The notes beneath the pieces are model-generated. The model saw only the letters and a program-made list of their open reading frames with translations, ran no database searches and was not told the DNA's origin. From Sanderia malayensis (Eukaryota; Cnidaria; Scyphozoa; Semaeostomeae; Pelagiidae): a stretch of 64,000 nt of DNA. Position 1 is the stretch's first letter. Each line of letters opens with the position of its first letter. The translations under genes and the position numbers were made by a program. Below, piece after piece: positions 23,126-33,792 of this stretch. Location of the stretch: contig RQOL01000139.1 in the NCBI GenBank assembly GCA_013076295.1, forward strand, positions 1,178,001 to 1,242,000, given 5' to 3'.

Positions 23126-23440
23126 GCGAGCAGAGCACAAGCCCAGAGCAGTGATTTATGATCATTGATTTACAAGTGATTAGTGATTTGACGGTACGGT
23201 TTAGGAAGCGACAACGACACAGGATGAATCATGAGTTCACGGTGATATGATGAATGATGTCGTGGATCGAGACGAAAAATATGCGGAACAATGGTTAGAT
23301 CGAGTCATGAATTGACGAGACGATCTAGCCTAGGTTGACAGTTTCGTGATAGATCGTACCGTATTATATGAAACGATCCATGTTTCATGGTACGATTTGA
23401 ACTCCATCAATTTTGACCACGGTGTGACTCCATAGATTAG
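23112..23440 (-). repeat. Dispersed repeat family, copy C (longest copy)
   Basis: Inverted relative to copies A and B, directly after the first integrase tail. Its reverse complement aligns with 15501-15785 over most of its length and then continues into the part seen at 21231-21308. No TIR or coding signal seen. Confidence 0.75.
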
Positions 23441-23454
23441 ATCTAGTAAACCCT

Positions 23455-23689
23455 CTAAGTCAGAACAATTCTCGAACATGCGTAGAAGACAAGCAATTTG
23501 CTCAGAAGCAGCAGCATGATACCCAAGTACAACAAAGAGGGTTTAAAGAAAATGGCCCAGTGTTTGTTAAAAACTTCTCACACTGCCAAAAATGGTTATG
23601 CGGAATGGTTATGGAGAAGTCAGGACCAGTTTGTTATGTTGTGCAGCTTACTTCTGGCACAGAATAGGGAGAGGAAGGCAGAAGGGTAA
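23455..23689 (+). pseudogene. Gypsy integrase C-terminal fragment, copy 2
   Basis: Duplicate of the integrase tail with differences (GFKENGPVFVKNFSHCQKWL, SGPVCYVVQL); breaks off near 23660. Confidence 0.78.
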
Positions 23690-23859
23690 CTCAACTCATT
23701 CACAGAGGACACTTTTTTTATGTGCATGTGCTAACAGGAAACGTGCAAACGAGGTTAATGCATCCAAAAATGTTTGCACTCTGTGCTTCAGTATAGAAAT
23801 TTATTGTATCTTTTCAACACATTCTTGTATTTCGTTAAAAATCTGAAGAAGACCAATGC

Positions 23860-23965
23860 AAATTGGGTTTCGAATCGTTGCTGCTCAGCATTGAACTGCA
23901 AAAATAACAAAAGTGCGAGCCCTGAAGTTACTTTTCATCGGTTTCCAAGTGATTCTGTGCGATGA
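23860..23965 (+). pseudogene. THAP zinc-finger exon fragment
   Basis: RCCSALNCKNNKS followed by VTFHRFPSDSVR matches the start of a THAP domain (C2CH, with the FHRFP signature). The frame ends at TGA right after it; the W and second C..H part is absent, or lies in an unseen exon. THAP domains bind DNA and occur in P-element-type transposases and host regulators. Confidence 0.65.
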
Positions 23966-24527
23966 GTCTTACAGGGCTAGGCCGAGATATCAAATATTTC
24001 TTTCATTCATTTGTGCACAACAATTTATGTTTGCACTTGCACATTTTCTGACCTAGGTGTAAGAATCTAAGAAGTGGCGTCAAAATTGTTGAAGTTTAAC
24101 ATTGCTTTCGGATTTACTAAACCTATCATAACATGAAGTGTGCACTGGGCTCGTGCTGGAAAACCTCTGCGTTTATCTCAGTGTCTTTGACAACATTTCT
24201 TGACATGTTTCAACCTATCTTATAAACCTCACATTGTAGTTAACTTAAGCTGTATTGCATTGAATTAATTACCAGATGTTTTTGGTTTTGAATGAAATGA
24301 ATTTGATTTTGAATTTGATTTGAATTAGAATTTGCCTTTTCACCGCCATCTTCATCTTCCACTGCTGTGTTGCGTTGCATGCAACGTCTGGCAGCTTCTT
24401 TTTCAAAATGAGGTTAATGTTTTTCCATTGTTTTCCAAGCCTGTGCGCCAAGACGTTCACGACCCAACAACATCAAAAGCGCCGACAGAGAGTTTTCCTT
24501 CTGCTTGTTTTCCTATTCTGTGCTTCT
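23966..24527. other. Non-coding spacer
   Basis: AT-rich with a short GAATTTGATTTGAAT repeat near 24300. No supported gene. Confidence 0.4.
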
Positions 24528-24821
24528 GGTGGAGTGTTTTGACATGTTGACCACATTCATTTGCGATCAAGTCATATGCAACATCCAACAGCACCTGAAC
24601 TACCGGTATCAAATGATGCCTGTCCAACACCGGTTTCACAACAGTCAGTACCAACCCCTCCAATGAGCCTAATTAGTGCACCGGAAGAGTTGACAGTGAC
24701 TACCCCTTTAGAACTTAAACCGCCTGCACCCCAAACTGGTGAGTTAAGTCCTGCAAGTACCCAGTGCAAGAGTACAAGGACCAAATCATCTCCAGGATAT
24801 CTCAAGGATTATGTTTGTTAA
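24528..24821 (+). pseudogene. Ty3/Gypsy pol C-terminal tail
   Basis: TTCTGGTGGAGTGTTTTGAC repeats the end of the integrase tail seen at 23080, followed by HVDHI and a Pro/Thr-rich linker, ending in KSSPGYLKDYVC and a stop. The R/K-x-PGYLKDYV ending is typical of Gypsy pol C-termini. It is followed by a polypurine tract and probable LTR. Confidence 0.75.
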
Positions 24822-24938
24822 AAAAGTGAACACCAAGAGAACATTGTTTTTAGACATGTTTAATATTTTGTATTGTAATTTATGTTTGTTCCCGTTATAC
24901 CATACCGTAGTAATTTTATTATTTTTGTTATCTTAAAG

Positions 24939-24948
24939 GTGGGGCAAG
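24939..24948 (+). promoter_or_regulatory. Polypurine tract of Gypsy 3' end
   Basis: GTGGGGCAAG immediately before TGTAATG, the start of a probable 3' LTR. Confidence 0.6.
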
Positions 24949-25080
24949 TGTAATGTATTTGTAACATGGACTCCCTGTGTTGTGACCGCACGGTCTCATG
25001 GGTCCACATAGTGAAATTAGTCTCATGTATAATCATCCATCTTAACAGACGAAATCAGTTACTTGGAGTCAATACACTGC
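24949..25080 (+). mobile_element. Probable 3' LTR (end uncertain)
   Basis: TGTAATGTATTTGTAACATG begins right after the purine tract, about 130 bp downstream of the pol stop. The 3' border is a guess (near CAATACACTGCA); no second copy is present in the window. Confidence 0.45.
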
Positions 25081-25091
25081 AAAAATGAAAA

Positions 25092-25450
25092 GAGTACAAC
25101 AATGACCCCAGATGGAAAATGGAAAATATAAATGTAGACAACCCGGATGCTCAAAAGTTTTCAAACATGATGGCAAGAGTCACATCGATCATTAAGCTTC
25201 ACATGGAATAACCCAGAAAACACTGAATGCAAAAAAGAAGGGATCAGATGACCTCCACAATTACCAAATGTCATTGCTAGAAATAGGCAAGATTATTTTT
25301 AATTTTTTTGATGCTGTAAGCATTGGTGATGGAGATCGTGTTATCTGATGTTGGAATTTTATGCTGCTGTATCTCGAAGCAGATGGGTCAAGCAGCAGGA
25401 AATATGCTTTGGGGGGCTTCTATCTGTTGTGCCAATGTTACAGGATGGTA
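25092..25450 (+). pseudogene. C2H2 finger plus conserved segment, DUF6589-like transposon protein
   Basis: One frame reads YKCRQPGCSKVFKHDGKSH (C2H2-like), then MSLLEIGKIIFNFFDAVSIG, a stop, and LLYLEADGSSSRKYALGGFY. This pattern (C2H2 finger, L-x-N-F-x-D-A, then RxKYALE) is that of a family of repetitive invertebrate and fish proteins related to DUF6589. Two stops and loss of the remainder mark it as a remnant. Confidence 0.5.
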
Positions 25451-25848
25451 CTAATTTCTTTTCTTCGACAATGCGATGAAACAACATGTGGAATGTGGCA
25501 GGGCCACATTCCTGCAGGTATGATGAAAATTATTATTCACTTTGAGCCTCCAAAGTGTACAATTCTTGTTATATACTTACAATCCACCCCCATTCTAAAT
25601 GGAATTATGCAGATAAGAAGTCTATGTGGCCATCATTTGAAGAAATTGTATTCAGAATGTGTTCTTTAACAGAGTCTGGACTACCTGCTTGAAATATTTC
25701 AACCATCCTGTTCTTGGCATTGCTGTTTCCATTATAAATTCCATCCCCAAGTGCCAAGAAAAATGTACAGAAAATAAGGCTACATGACTTCTGTGTTCTG
25801 CAAAACATGAGTGTTCCTTCTGTACTTATCCCACTTGGTTTAATTTCT
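25451..25848. other. Non-coding spacer
   Basis: No supported gene between the zinc-finger remnant and the RecQ-like pseudogene. Confidence 0.35.
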
Positions 25849-27255
25849 TCAATTAGTGAAATATTTCAGGGATAAACATTTCATTTCTAACATACCGCAC
25901 AGCACAGCGAAGGTTTTCCTTGTTTGGATTTTTTCAAATATGGCAGTAGTCATGTAATGGAGCTGCAATAAATTAAAAGTTCTTCGCTTTGTTGTCTTTG
26001 TTGCTGTTGCAGTAAATACTGCCATTCTTGGTTTATCAAGCAGTGCCTTCAGCTCTAATAAATTTCCATACCATTTTCTGAATGGAACATTGCTTGTTTC
26101 TCCATCTGTTGTACCCCTTAGCATTGTTGTACCCCTTCAAATATATTATACATTATATTTCAACATATTTTCAAAACAAAAAATTCACTTTTTCACTTGA
26201 AAAATTCACTTTGCCCCCTCGCTTTGCGGAGGGGGGCAAGTGAAAAAATTTGCAGTGGTTGGCGCATTTTGTGCAGCCTTCTCAACCCCACATACAATGG
26301 GTTAGCTCACTGCACTCGCCTGTGGTTGGCACACTTTGTGTGCTGCATTCGCTAAAGCTCATGCCTTTAGCTACAAAAACTACAACTATCCCACTCAAAA
26401 AACAAAACAAAGTTATCACCTGTGTTCTCAATTGTCGTCTCCTGTAATTTTCCAGAGGTCTCTCAAACAGTTAGCAATTCTTTACACAGATAATTCAGGT
26501 CAGAAAACACTTTGAAAGGCGCCACGTTATCCTTTGTGTGCAAAACAAAAACACACGTCTTCTCCAAAAGTAACTGCTGTTGAACCTGACGGCAAATTTG
26601 CATGATAACGAAAAACATGACTGTTGACATGAAGTCCCAAAGGAGCCTTTTCTGGCTCAGCCGGCAGGGAACAGCTCACTTAACAATAGGGCAGATTAAG
26701 AGCCTCAGAAAAAGCCTTTATGGATACCTAGTTTGCTCTTTCTGCCCATTGTTTTGGGGTGTTTGACCTATTGTTTTGGTTCAAATGTATTGTTTTTGGC
26801 AAGGAAAGAGTGTCATCACGGGACTCTGCAGAATAGTAATATTAGATACAAAATCAGTGAAATCACGTACCAGTAAACAATGCAATGTGCTCCATCAACC
26901 ATCAAATATCGACAATTCTCCTTGAAAGATGGTGAATCAAAGAGCTTTCGCCACCTCTCAGTGACAAGGACACTCTCTGGTGATGCATGTATAATCGAGT
27001 AGTCGCCATTCTCTATCTGCTTTAAGATTTCTTCATCTTCTCCATCATAAATTCCTTCAGCTGTAACACTGTCTGTGCACTGAAATATAAATCCTTCCCA
27101 CATAATATTTCCTTCAGTGCAGTCATTTGGTCGGGCAGCAAACTTTTCACATCGAAGAAAACACAAACCATCCCAAAAGCCTCCTCTAACTTTCCCTCTT
27201 TCAAGTGCTCAAAATATAAGTTGTTCTGAGATGCCATTTCCGATAAGTTTGACAA
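25849..27255 (-). pseudogene. RecQ-like DEAH helicase remnant, two exons
   Basis: Exon 1 (27255-26871) reads LLPDQMTALKEILCGKDL, the region before helicase motif I, then jumps frame to GDYSIIHASPESVL and YLMVDGAHCIVYW (motif II, DGAH where DEAH is expected). A GTACGT donor follows; the acceptor at 26117 rejoins in phase to give W-G and FRKWYGNLLELKALL with FTATATKTTKR (motif III), exon 2 to 25849. The motif I loop (GSGKS) and everything after motif III are missing. RecQ-like fragments of this type are amplified in some invertebrates and may be carried by mobile DNA. Loss of the Walker A and mutation of DEAH make it inactive. Confidence 0.8.
26228..26846 (+). repeat. Dispersed repeat inside the RecQ-like intron (copy 1)
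   Basis: Starts GGAGGGGGGCAAGTGAAAAA and ends near CTCTGCAGAATAGTAATATT. Both flanks and several blocks match 48091-48779 (for example CAATGGGTTAGCTC and CCTATTGTTT, ATTGTTTTTGGCAAGGAAA). It fills most of the intron (26117-26870). The left border has a G-rich stem with CTTTGCCCCCTCGC just upstream. Confidence 0.7.
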
Positions 27256-27441
27256 AATATGAAGTGCATAAATTTTGCTGCCTCACTTTCACACGTAAAT
27301 TATGGAAAAAATTGTCATGCTTGTTTCCCTGTTTGTGAACAAGAAATTTTCCAACATTTAACAGACCACTAATTACCTTTGAATTCGTGGGCTATGAATC
27401 AGGCAAAGGTATATGCATCTGTGGAGCCATTTGCTGAGCCT

Positions 27442-28140
27442 TCACCTGCATTTGTTGCCACTGAAACGTGTTTTGGTCATTTGTTTCAGTGCAGAATTGG
27501 CCTTGCTCTTGTATTTCAGCATGACTTTGCCTGGTATCAAACACTGCTTTATTGTTTGCCAGCAGATCCAGATATATTTGAGGGTTTTCATTTTCTTTGC
27601 TTTTTTTCTGTTGTTGGATTTCTTCCCTGCACTTTTAGAGCCTCCTACCAGAGCCATTGCCGTCCTGTTAGCTCCTTTTGATCCTCGGATGTAACATGCG
27701 AGAAAGTTACACAGCCTACCCTTGCGTTGGGCTACTGCTAGGACATGCTCACAGATGCCTGTACCTTTATTGAAGCATGCCTTGTCGCAAATCAGTGTCC
27801 CACCTTTGCCATGGGTCACATTGTACCATTTGTTTGAATGACCTGCCACATTTTAAGCACTATTATTTGCGCCATGCTGAGGTGTTATTTACCCTGGTGA
27901 TACAAGAAGATTGTTTGCCTTCTCAAACACCACTTCCAGTACAGGCAGTGGCACTGTGTTTCATTTTGCTTCCAAGGGAGTCATCTCTAACTTTGTAGCA
28001 TGTTGGGTTACAATTTCATGTACTGGTTGAGCAGCCCTGTTTTCTTTGCCTTCTGTATTCATGTCAGCTTTCACGAACTTGCGTATGTTAGATGCTTTCT
28101 GGGTATGTGTCACAACCTCGCCCGGCCTGGAGGCTGAACA
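27442..28140 (-). pseudogene. SWIM-type zinc finger protein remnant
   Basis: On the minus strand: EVVFEKANNLL (about 27930), two stops, then WYNVTHGKGGTLICDKACFN and GICEHVLAVAQRKGRL, a CxC/CxH pattern of SWIM zinc fingers found in MULE-type transposase and related repeat proteins. A Lys-rich segment (SAGKKSNNRKKAKK) follows. In-frame stops near 27850 and 27895 show decay. It lies directly upstream of the RecQ-like remnant in the same orientation; a link between the two is possible but not shown. Confidence 0.65.
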
Positions 28141-28919
28141 GTTAAAATATAATATTAATTGCAGCTATTTAAGACAAGAAAAGTCACTTCCAGTACGGTT
28201 TTCAACTTCTATATGTATTCATTCACAAAACTCTGTCATCAAGACAACGTAAAAGAAACTTAAAAAATCTAAGATTAAAAAACTGTAACTTGATACACAG
28301 ACGGGGGCGTCATTTATTCGGTTATTTCATCAGTTTACAATTGGAGTGTCCACACAAAGTTTCTGATCATCATACTCATCATGGACACGAATTCTTGGAA
28401 TTTCCTACCAACTGAATGGACCTTTTTCCCACGAAAACGCTGGTGATCATTGTTGTACATGACAACAGGCACACACACATGGCGACCTTCACGTGAGGCT
28501 CTTATCTCTTCCCTGCTGCTTGAGAGAGGTGAATGCAATTATTTACAAGATATCATATACAAGCTGTACTAAACTCTATTGAGTATTACTCCATGTTGTA
28601 CTTCGAAACTATTAATCAAAGGAATAACGAGCCATACCTGATTTTTTCGATATCATCTGGAAGATGTTGAAAGGACACAGTGGTTTTGCATTTTGCTGTA
28701 CGAATTTCCTGCACAAAAAGAGAAATGTTAACCATCCAAATCCTTACAGAAAACAACAATAGTTTTAACAATGATGCAATAAAAACCACTCCCTGAATCA
28801 ATTGTACAATGTAAGCTTAAATCACTATATGTGTCAATAATATAAGGTAAGTAATAGATTAAAATAATAATTATGTTTGTAAATTAAAAAAAATGAAATG
28901 TATGCATGTATGTATGTAG
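28141..28919. other. Mostly non-coding; two short minus-strand frames of unknown origin
   Basis: Minus-strand frames at 28335-28538 (SREEIRASREGRHVCVPVVM and KKVHSVGRKFQEFV) and 28616-28801 (LPDDIEKIR) look protein-like, with a splice-acceptor-like boundary between them, but I recognise no family. They could be exons of the SWIM-domain gene. Confidence 0.3.
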
Positions 28920-30040
28920 GTATTGACACTGTCAACCACCAAATCCTCCTGTCTAAGTTTAAACGACTAAACGCAGCTTTAAACACATTTTGATGGCTCT
29001 CCTCGTACATTTCTCTTAGAAGTCAGGTTGTTGAACTGAATGGTGTCCTGTCTAAACGATCTACCATTAAAACAGGCGTCCCACAGGGTTCCATCCTAGG
29101 ACCACTCTTGTTCCTGATATACATAAATGATCTTCCTTCCATTACTGATTCCGAAGTTGTCATGTTTGCAGATGATACGACCAACATTTCACAAGAGGAT
29201 TCACTTTCATCCGTCACTTCTTTCATAGAAAACAACCTTAACAATAAGCTCTTATTCCGCTAAAAACCAACTGATACCCCATTCCAGCAAGACTAAAGTA
29301 ATGATTTTCAGCATTATTGAGCTTCAGGATTGGGCCACCCTGAAGCTCAATAATGACGATGTTCATTATGTTGATTCGCACAAATGCTTGGGATTCACCC
29401 TTGATCAACAACTAGCCACTCTCCGCGTTTGAAAGAGATGTGCCGCAAGATCCACCGTGGTCTTGCTATTTTGAGGAGGGTGAAACCTTTCATTCCGCGG
29501 GACAGTATCATCCGGCTGGCAGACTCGTTTGTGAATACGAACCTCGATTATTGTTCCCCTTTATTATACAACTTTTCTGGTAACCAACTTTAATCTTATG
29601 TTAAAGCTGCAAAAACAATGTGCTCGAACAATATTTTCAGTAAACAGAAGAACTCATTGTAAACCCCTTTTTATCAAACAAGGCTGGCTTCCAATTTACC
29701 AATGAATCGAATATAATTCTTGTATGTTGATGTTCAAAATTGAATCTAATATAGTCCCTCCGTACCTGGTAAACATGTTCCGAAAATCTTCTGAAGTGCA
29801 GAGTCACAACACACAATCTTCTTCGGCTAAATTGTTTGTGTGCCCTGGGGGAAATGGCAAACTTTATACTAAAACTTTCGCTTTTCATGGGACCTAGTTA
29901 TGGAACTCATTACCAAGTCATTTAAAGGACATAACATTGTAACTTTTGGAACTTTTTAAATCTAGGTGCAAGACTCATTTTATGGACAAATTTGTTTCTC
30001 AAAGTGATCTAAAATACGGTTTTTATAGTTTAGGGTGGAC
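28920..30040 (+). pseudogene. LINE reverse transcriptase, 5'-truncated (CR1/Jockey-like)
   Basis: Frames read VNHQILLSKF, GVPQGSILGPLLFLIYINDL (RT motif 4) and VMFADDTTN (motif 5, catalytic FADD), then HKCLGFTLD, RDSIIRLADSF, LDYCSPLLYNF and LWNSLPSHLKDI, the typical C-terminal order of CR1/Jockey-group LINE RTs. Many stops and frameshifts. The copy starts within RT and runs into a short 3' tail with ATACATACATAC (to about 30186), as expected for a LINE inserted by target-primed reverse transcription and truncated at its 5' end. Confidence 0.85.
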
Positions 30041-30186
30041 TTAATATTTTTCTTATATTAGAATTGATCTTTTTGTATTTTATTTTACTTTTTATTTTTA
30101 ATTTGTGAACCAGGCTGTAAATAAGCTCTTAGCTTAGACCTGTTATTCACTGTAAAGAAATTATATACATAGATACATACATACAA

Positions 30187-30654
30187 TTTTCTTTAGTTTT
30201 CTCTTCGATATTTGCCATTAGGCCCTTGCTGATTGGTTTTGTAGATTATCTTGATAATTTAGTTCTGTAGTTGGCACAGAAATGCTGATGATTACTGTAT
30301 TTGATATTGCAACTGTAGGCCTAGAATCTCTCTGATTTCGATTGAATTCACTGTAATACGCTGAACTCGCCCATCTGGGGTGCGAAAAAGATATTAGCCT
30401 TAATGAGAGAAAAAAGAGCTTGTAGCATCCATAAAAAAGATGATCATATACCATCGGTAAGCATTGTGGTACCTTTCAGAATATTTCTGTTGGCTTTAGA
30501 CAAAATTTTTTCTATTGATATCAACCAAGTGTCAAAGTTCTGCCCTTTGATGCCTGAATTCCTCAGAAGTATTTACCTGAGTTAATTCTTTGCTGATCCT
30601 TACTAGGAGAAGAAAGCTAAAGGAAAGAATAGACAAAATTTCCATCTCGGATGG
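30187..30654. other. Non-coding spacer
   Basis: Nothing recognised apart from short unsupported frames. Confidence 0.35.
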
Positions 30655-31040
30655 ATGAGTTTCGATGCAAAAAGCACAGGTTTGCATCTCTCAGGATGTC
30701 AAAAGGTGGTGGAACTAGAGATGTCAAACTGGATCTCAGTGTAACAAAAGATGACATGTTAGATGTGGCCATGAGCCTCTTTTTTTCCCAATGGTAAGAG
30801 CCAATTGGGAAACCAGGAGGCCTTCAATTCAAACTGGGCAAATTATCAGGGGAGGAGATCCTCATCGATCAGCAAGGGTTTACACTTGGTAGTTATTGTG
30901 ATGTGAACAAATTGTCCCATGTTAGAGTTTACTTGCTAACAAAAAAGATAGACCCTTTCAAGTGCTTGCTGGAAGGAATAAACAGTGCACAATCAGATGA
31001 TTCAGATGATGTTGACGAAGTGTTGGATATAACGGAGTGA
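30655..31040 (+). pseudogene. N-terminal module of G2E3-like/HECT-associated repeat protein
   Basis: A frame starting near MSKGGGTRDVKLDLSV continues through MLDVAMSLFF, an in-frame TAA/TAG-type break, GKPGGLQFKLGKLSGEEI and GSYCDVNKLSHVRVYLLTK, ending in an acidic DDSDDVDEVLDITE. In related proteins this beta-rich module (FFPNG, G-x-L, YLxSK pattern) precedes a HECT domain like that at 21860-22858. It is an isolated fragment here. Confidence 0.5.
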
Positions 31041-31799
31041 AAAAGAATGAAGATCAATAACATGTCATCAGTCAGTAATTTAAGGCCAGTGTCGAGAATT
31101 TGTTCTTTGGTGCAACAAAAAGCTTGCATAGGTTAGATTAACTCAATGAATGGATCAGTAAATTCGGTTTTCAAATTTATAGCATAACAAAATTAAACAA
31201 ACAACTTCTTCACTATTCTCATCACTGTCATTGATTCCCATAACGTAGTGGAGGTGGAATCTATGAGGTTGGTTGGGGGAAAAAAGCTGTATCGTGTATC
31301 GTGTCTCGTGTGGTAAGAGCCTCGTTTGCCACCGGAGTAAATCAAATTTCAAGTAAAACACGGACTGATTTGGTGATGAGGATTGCCGTATGGCTGTATG
31401 GCCGTGGAATTGTTGGGGCTAGTCTGGCAATTAATCAAATCACCAGTTATTGTGTTTTCTGTGAAAGCAAGATCGAGGCCCATTTCTTTTTCGTTTCGAT
31501 ATACTTTTAGGCCTATAGTTTTTCAGAGTTTTTCAAAAAAATGCAGAAAAATGATTGAATTTAATTAATTATTTAATTACTGATTGAATTTCATTATAAT
31601 TGTTTTGAAAAATTTTTATTATTGTTTCTATTTGTACTCTAGATTTTATAAACTATGAGGTATATTTTGTTTTATATTTTCCCGTTCTATTTTTTTTATT
31701 TATAAATCCCAAAACTTTCAACAAGACTAAATTACTTATTAGTATATTTTATGACAAAAATAAAAGGCAAAAGCTTCGTTTTCATTAAAACATAAAAAT
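31041..31799. other. Non-coding spacer
   Basis: AT-rich, no supported gene. Confidence 0.4.
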
Positions 31800-31890
31800 A
31801 CAACGAAAAAAACAAAGAGGACGGGGACCGAACCTGGGTTCTTCACATTAGACAACATTTGTTTGGTTAACTGTGCCACCGACCCAACGC
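31800..31890 (-). ncRNA. tRNA-derived SINE head (Pol III A and B boxes)
   Basis: On the minus strand TGGCACAGTTAACC (31865-31878) fits a Pol III A box and GGTTCGGTCCC (31824-31834) a B box, 30 bases apart as in tRNA. The acceptor stem does not close, so it is not a functional tRNA. An AT-rich body follows downstream, as in a SINE. Confidence 0.55.
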
Positions 31891-31968
31891 TGCTGCTGCT
31901 TGAAAGTTGAGATTTAAAAAAAAGACAACTAACATATTCAAATATCAACTGACATACAGTCAAATCTG

Positions 31969-32040
31969 CATAGTACGAACTCGTGTAATTCGAACTCTAT
32001 CTAATTCGAACGAAATTCTCCGTCCCTTCTAGGATCACTA
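31969..32040 (+). mobile_element. pogo/Tigger-like terminal repeat fragment
   Basis: CAGTCAAATCTGCATAGTAC followed by GAACTC and repeated TTCGAACT/TTCGAACG matches the style of pogo/Tigger terminal inverted repeats (CAGT..AACCT..ATAACGAAC). Only one end is present; it is probably cut by the MITE arm at 32060. Confidence 0.5.
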
Positions 32041-32059
32041 ATGAATAAATAATTTGGTA

Positions 32060-32476
32060 AACAAAGACCTAAACCTTGAATTCTAAAAGGTCAAGACAGT
32101 TACCTGAATAATTCTTATATTTTTGAAAGTTTCAAAACATTGTCTTTTAAATGAGAGAGAATTTGCGTGGCTTTGAGTGAAAGAAATTATAATTATTGGC
32201 GTTTTAATTACTCCACTTCGATAAACTTTAGTCAAAATTTTCATGGGACCTCTTCGCAGTTTTCTTTTAATATTATTGTAAAACAATATGATATAGTTTA
32301 AATTATGTTTTCATTTGAAAATTTATGAAATTTTGAGTATATTTCTCCTAAAGAAATTCGCTATTGAAGCCCGTTTGGTATATTTATATTGTTATGTAAA
32401 TTTTCTTGCTCAGGCCTTGGCCCACTTCTAGACGCCATTTTTCATCCGGTTGTGCAATACTTTTGCTCACTAAGTG
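32060..32476 (+). mobile_element. Foldback MITE family, single right arm (copy 2)
   Basis: Matches the right arm of 9855-10934 from GGTCAAGACAGTTAC to TGCAATACTTTTGCTCACTAAGTG and is followed by TA. The left arm is missing. Confidence 0.8.
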
Positions 32477-32508
32477 TAAGTTGAAGTTATCACAATTCTT
32501 ACTTTTAG

Positions 32509-33718
32509 ATAATCTGATGACGGAGGATGAACATAAAACTGAGGGAGATGCTGACAAATCAGTGGGCAGCTTTATGCAGAGTAAAATTTTTCTTCTTTTC
32601 CATACATTGTTCTGTTTCTGTAAATATGATATTGAGCTGGAAACTATCGCACATGAAGAAAATTTTTTGAAAATATATTCTTCACATTCCTAGTTTAGCC
32701 AAGTTGACATTCTTCACATTCCTAGTTTAGCTATTTTGCAGTAGTACCATGTGTGACGAAATGCAGCAGTTCCTACTTATAATAATTACTTATGTTGGCA
32801 GAATCATATCTAAACCTTGTTTACCATGCATATATGATGGTTAAAATGTATTTTCCCAACTTTACCAGTCTTTTAATGTGGGTCACTCACCTTACAGAAA
32901 ATGTATTCAAATACAGAAAAAATTTTACTTTCAGTGAGTTCAAAAACTGACAGAAATTCTCTGGATAATTTTTATAAATCTTTCCTGTAGATATTCAGAT
33001 GACTGATGATGAGGATGAAAGAGAAAAAACAGATACAAAAACAGACCAATCAGGGGACAGTTTAATGAAGAGTAAGGATTGTCATTTATTTGTTCTCCAG
33101 AAATTTTTTGTGGTTTATAATAGCTAGAAACTGACTAATATTGTAAGTATGAATGCATGAAAAATATTATTTCAGCCCACATGTAAACAAAATTGATCCT
33201 GTATTTAAAATTAAAATCAGAATCAGTTGCCTGTTATTTTCACTTATTTTTACGATAAGTAAGTATTGATGGTTATTGAAGTATATTGTTGCTGGTTAAT
33301 TGCCCGTTTTTTATGGCACAGTACTTCTTGCATATTAATGTTAAATTTTATTTTCTGGTTACATATAATAAGTTGTGAATATTATTTCAGATAACAAAAC
33401 AATAATGGAGATCCCAATTGGACACTTGGACACTTCGCCCCTGTGTTTGGGTTAACATCTTTGGAAGGTGACTACTGGTTATTTCGCGTTAAGAAAATAA
33501 TGAAAACAGTACTAAAAGCAACATATCTGAATAAAATTGATCCTTTGGTTTATGAAGTTGGCCAGGCAGACAAAATTAAGCCAAAGAATATCATTTGCTT
33601 TGAACATGGTGGCTTCAGAAGTTTCTCACTGAGGGAATGTGAAAATTCCATTCATTTGCCTGAGGTCATCCACCAAGAGCTAACTGAATACATTGAACTT
33701 TTGAAATCTTTTTTTTAA
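32509..33718 (+). pseudogene. Small three-exon gene or recent pseudogene, function unknown
   Basis: Exon A 32509-32580 and exon B 32991-33071 are bounded by AG acceptors and GTAAAA/GTAAGG donors, are 72 and 81 bp (multiples of three, same phase) and encode related acidic peptides with LMTEDEHKTEG versus QMTDDEDEREKT, each ending in SFMQS/SLMKS. Exon C starts at 33391 and encodes MEIPIGH, then VFGLTSLEGDYWLFRVKKIM to a stop at 33718, followed by an AATAAA-like TTAATAAAAATG. An exact 8-bp tandem duplication (GGACACTT, 33420-33435) shifts the frame in exon C. Upstream exons are not visible. No family recognised; orderly splicing and codon-like sequence suggest it was recently a functional gene. 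Confidence 0.5.
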
Positions 33719-33792
33719 TAAAAATGTTTTATCTTTCTATACACCTTTTGCACTTACGTCCTTGTTTTGAAAATTTTCGAAAATTTGCTGGT

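Larger units (their letters stand above)
22854..23662 (+). repeat. Tandem duplication (unit about 576 bp) with Gypsy integrase tail and inverted dispersed repeat
   Basis: CCATAGATTAGATCTAGTAA starts at 22854 and again at 23430. The first about 230 bp of each copy are alike (integrase tail); the first unit also has the dispersed repeat (copy C). The second unit is truncated near 23662. Confidence 0.75.

Noticed and set aside
31800..31890. Functional tRNA gene
   Set aside because: A and B boxes fit, but the acceptor stem does not pair and the anticodon arm is not convincing.
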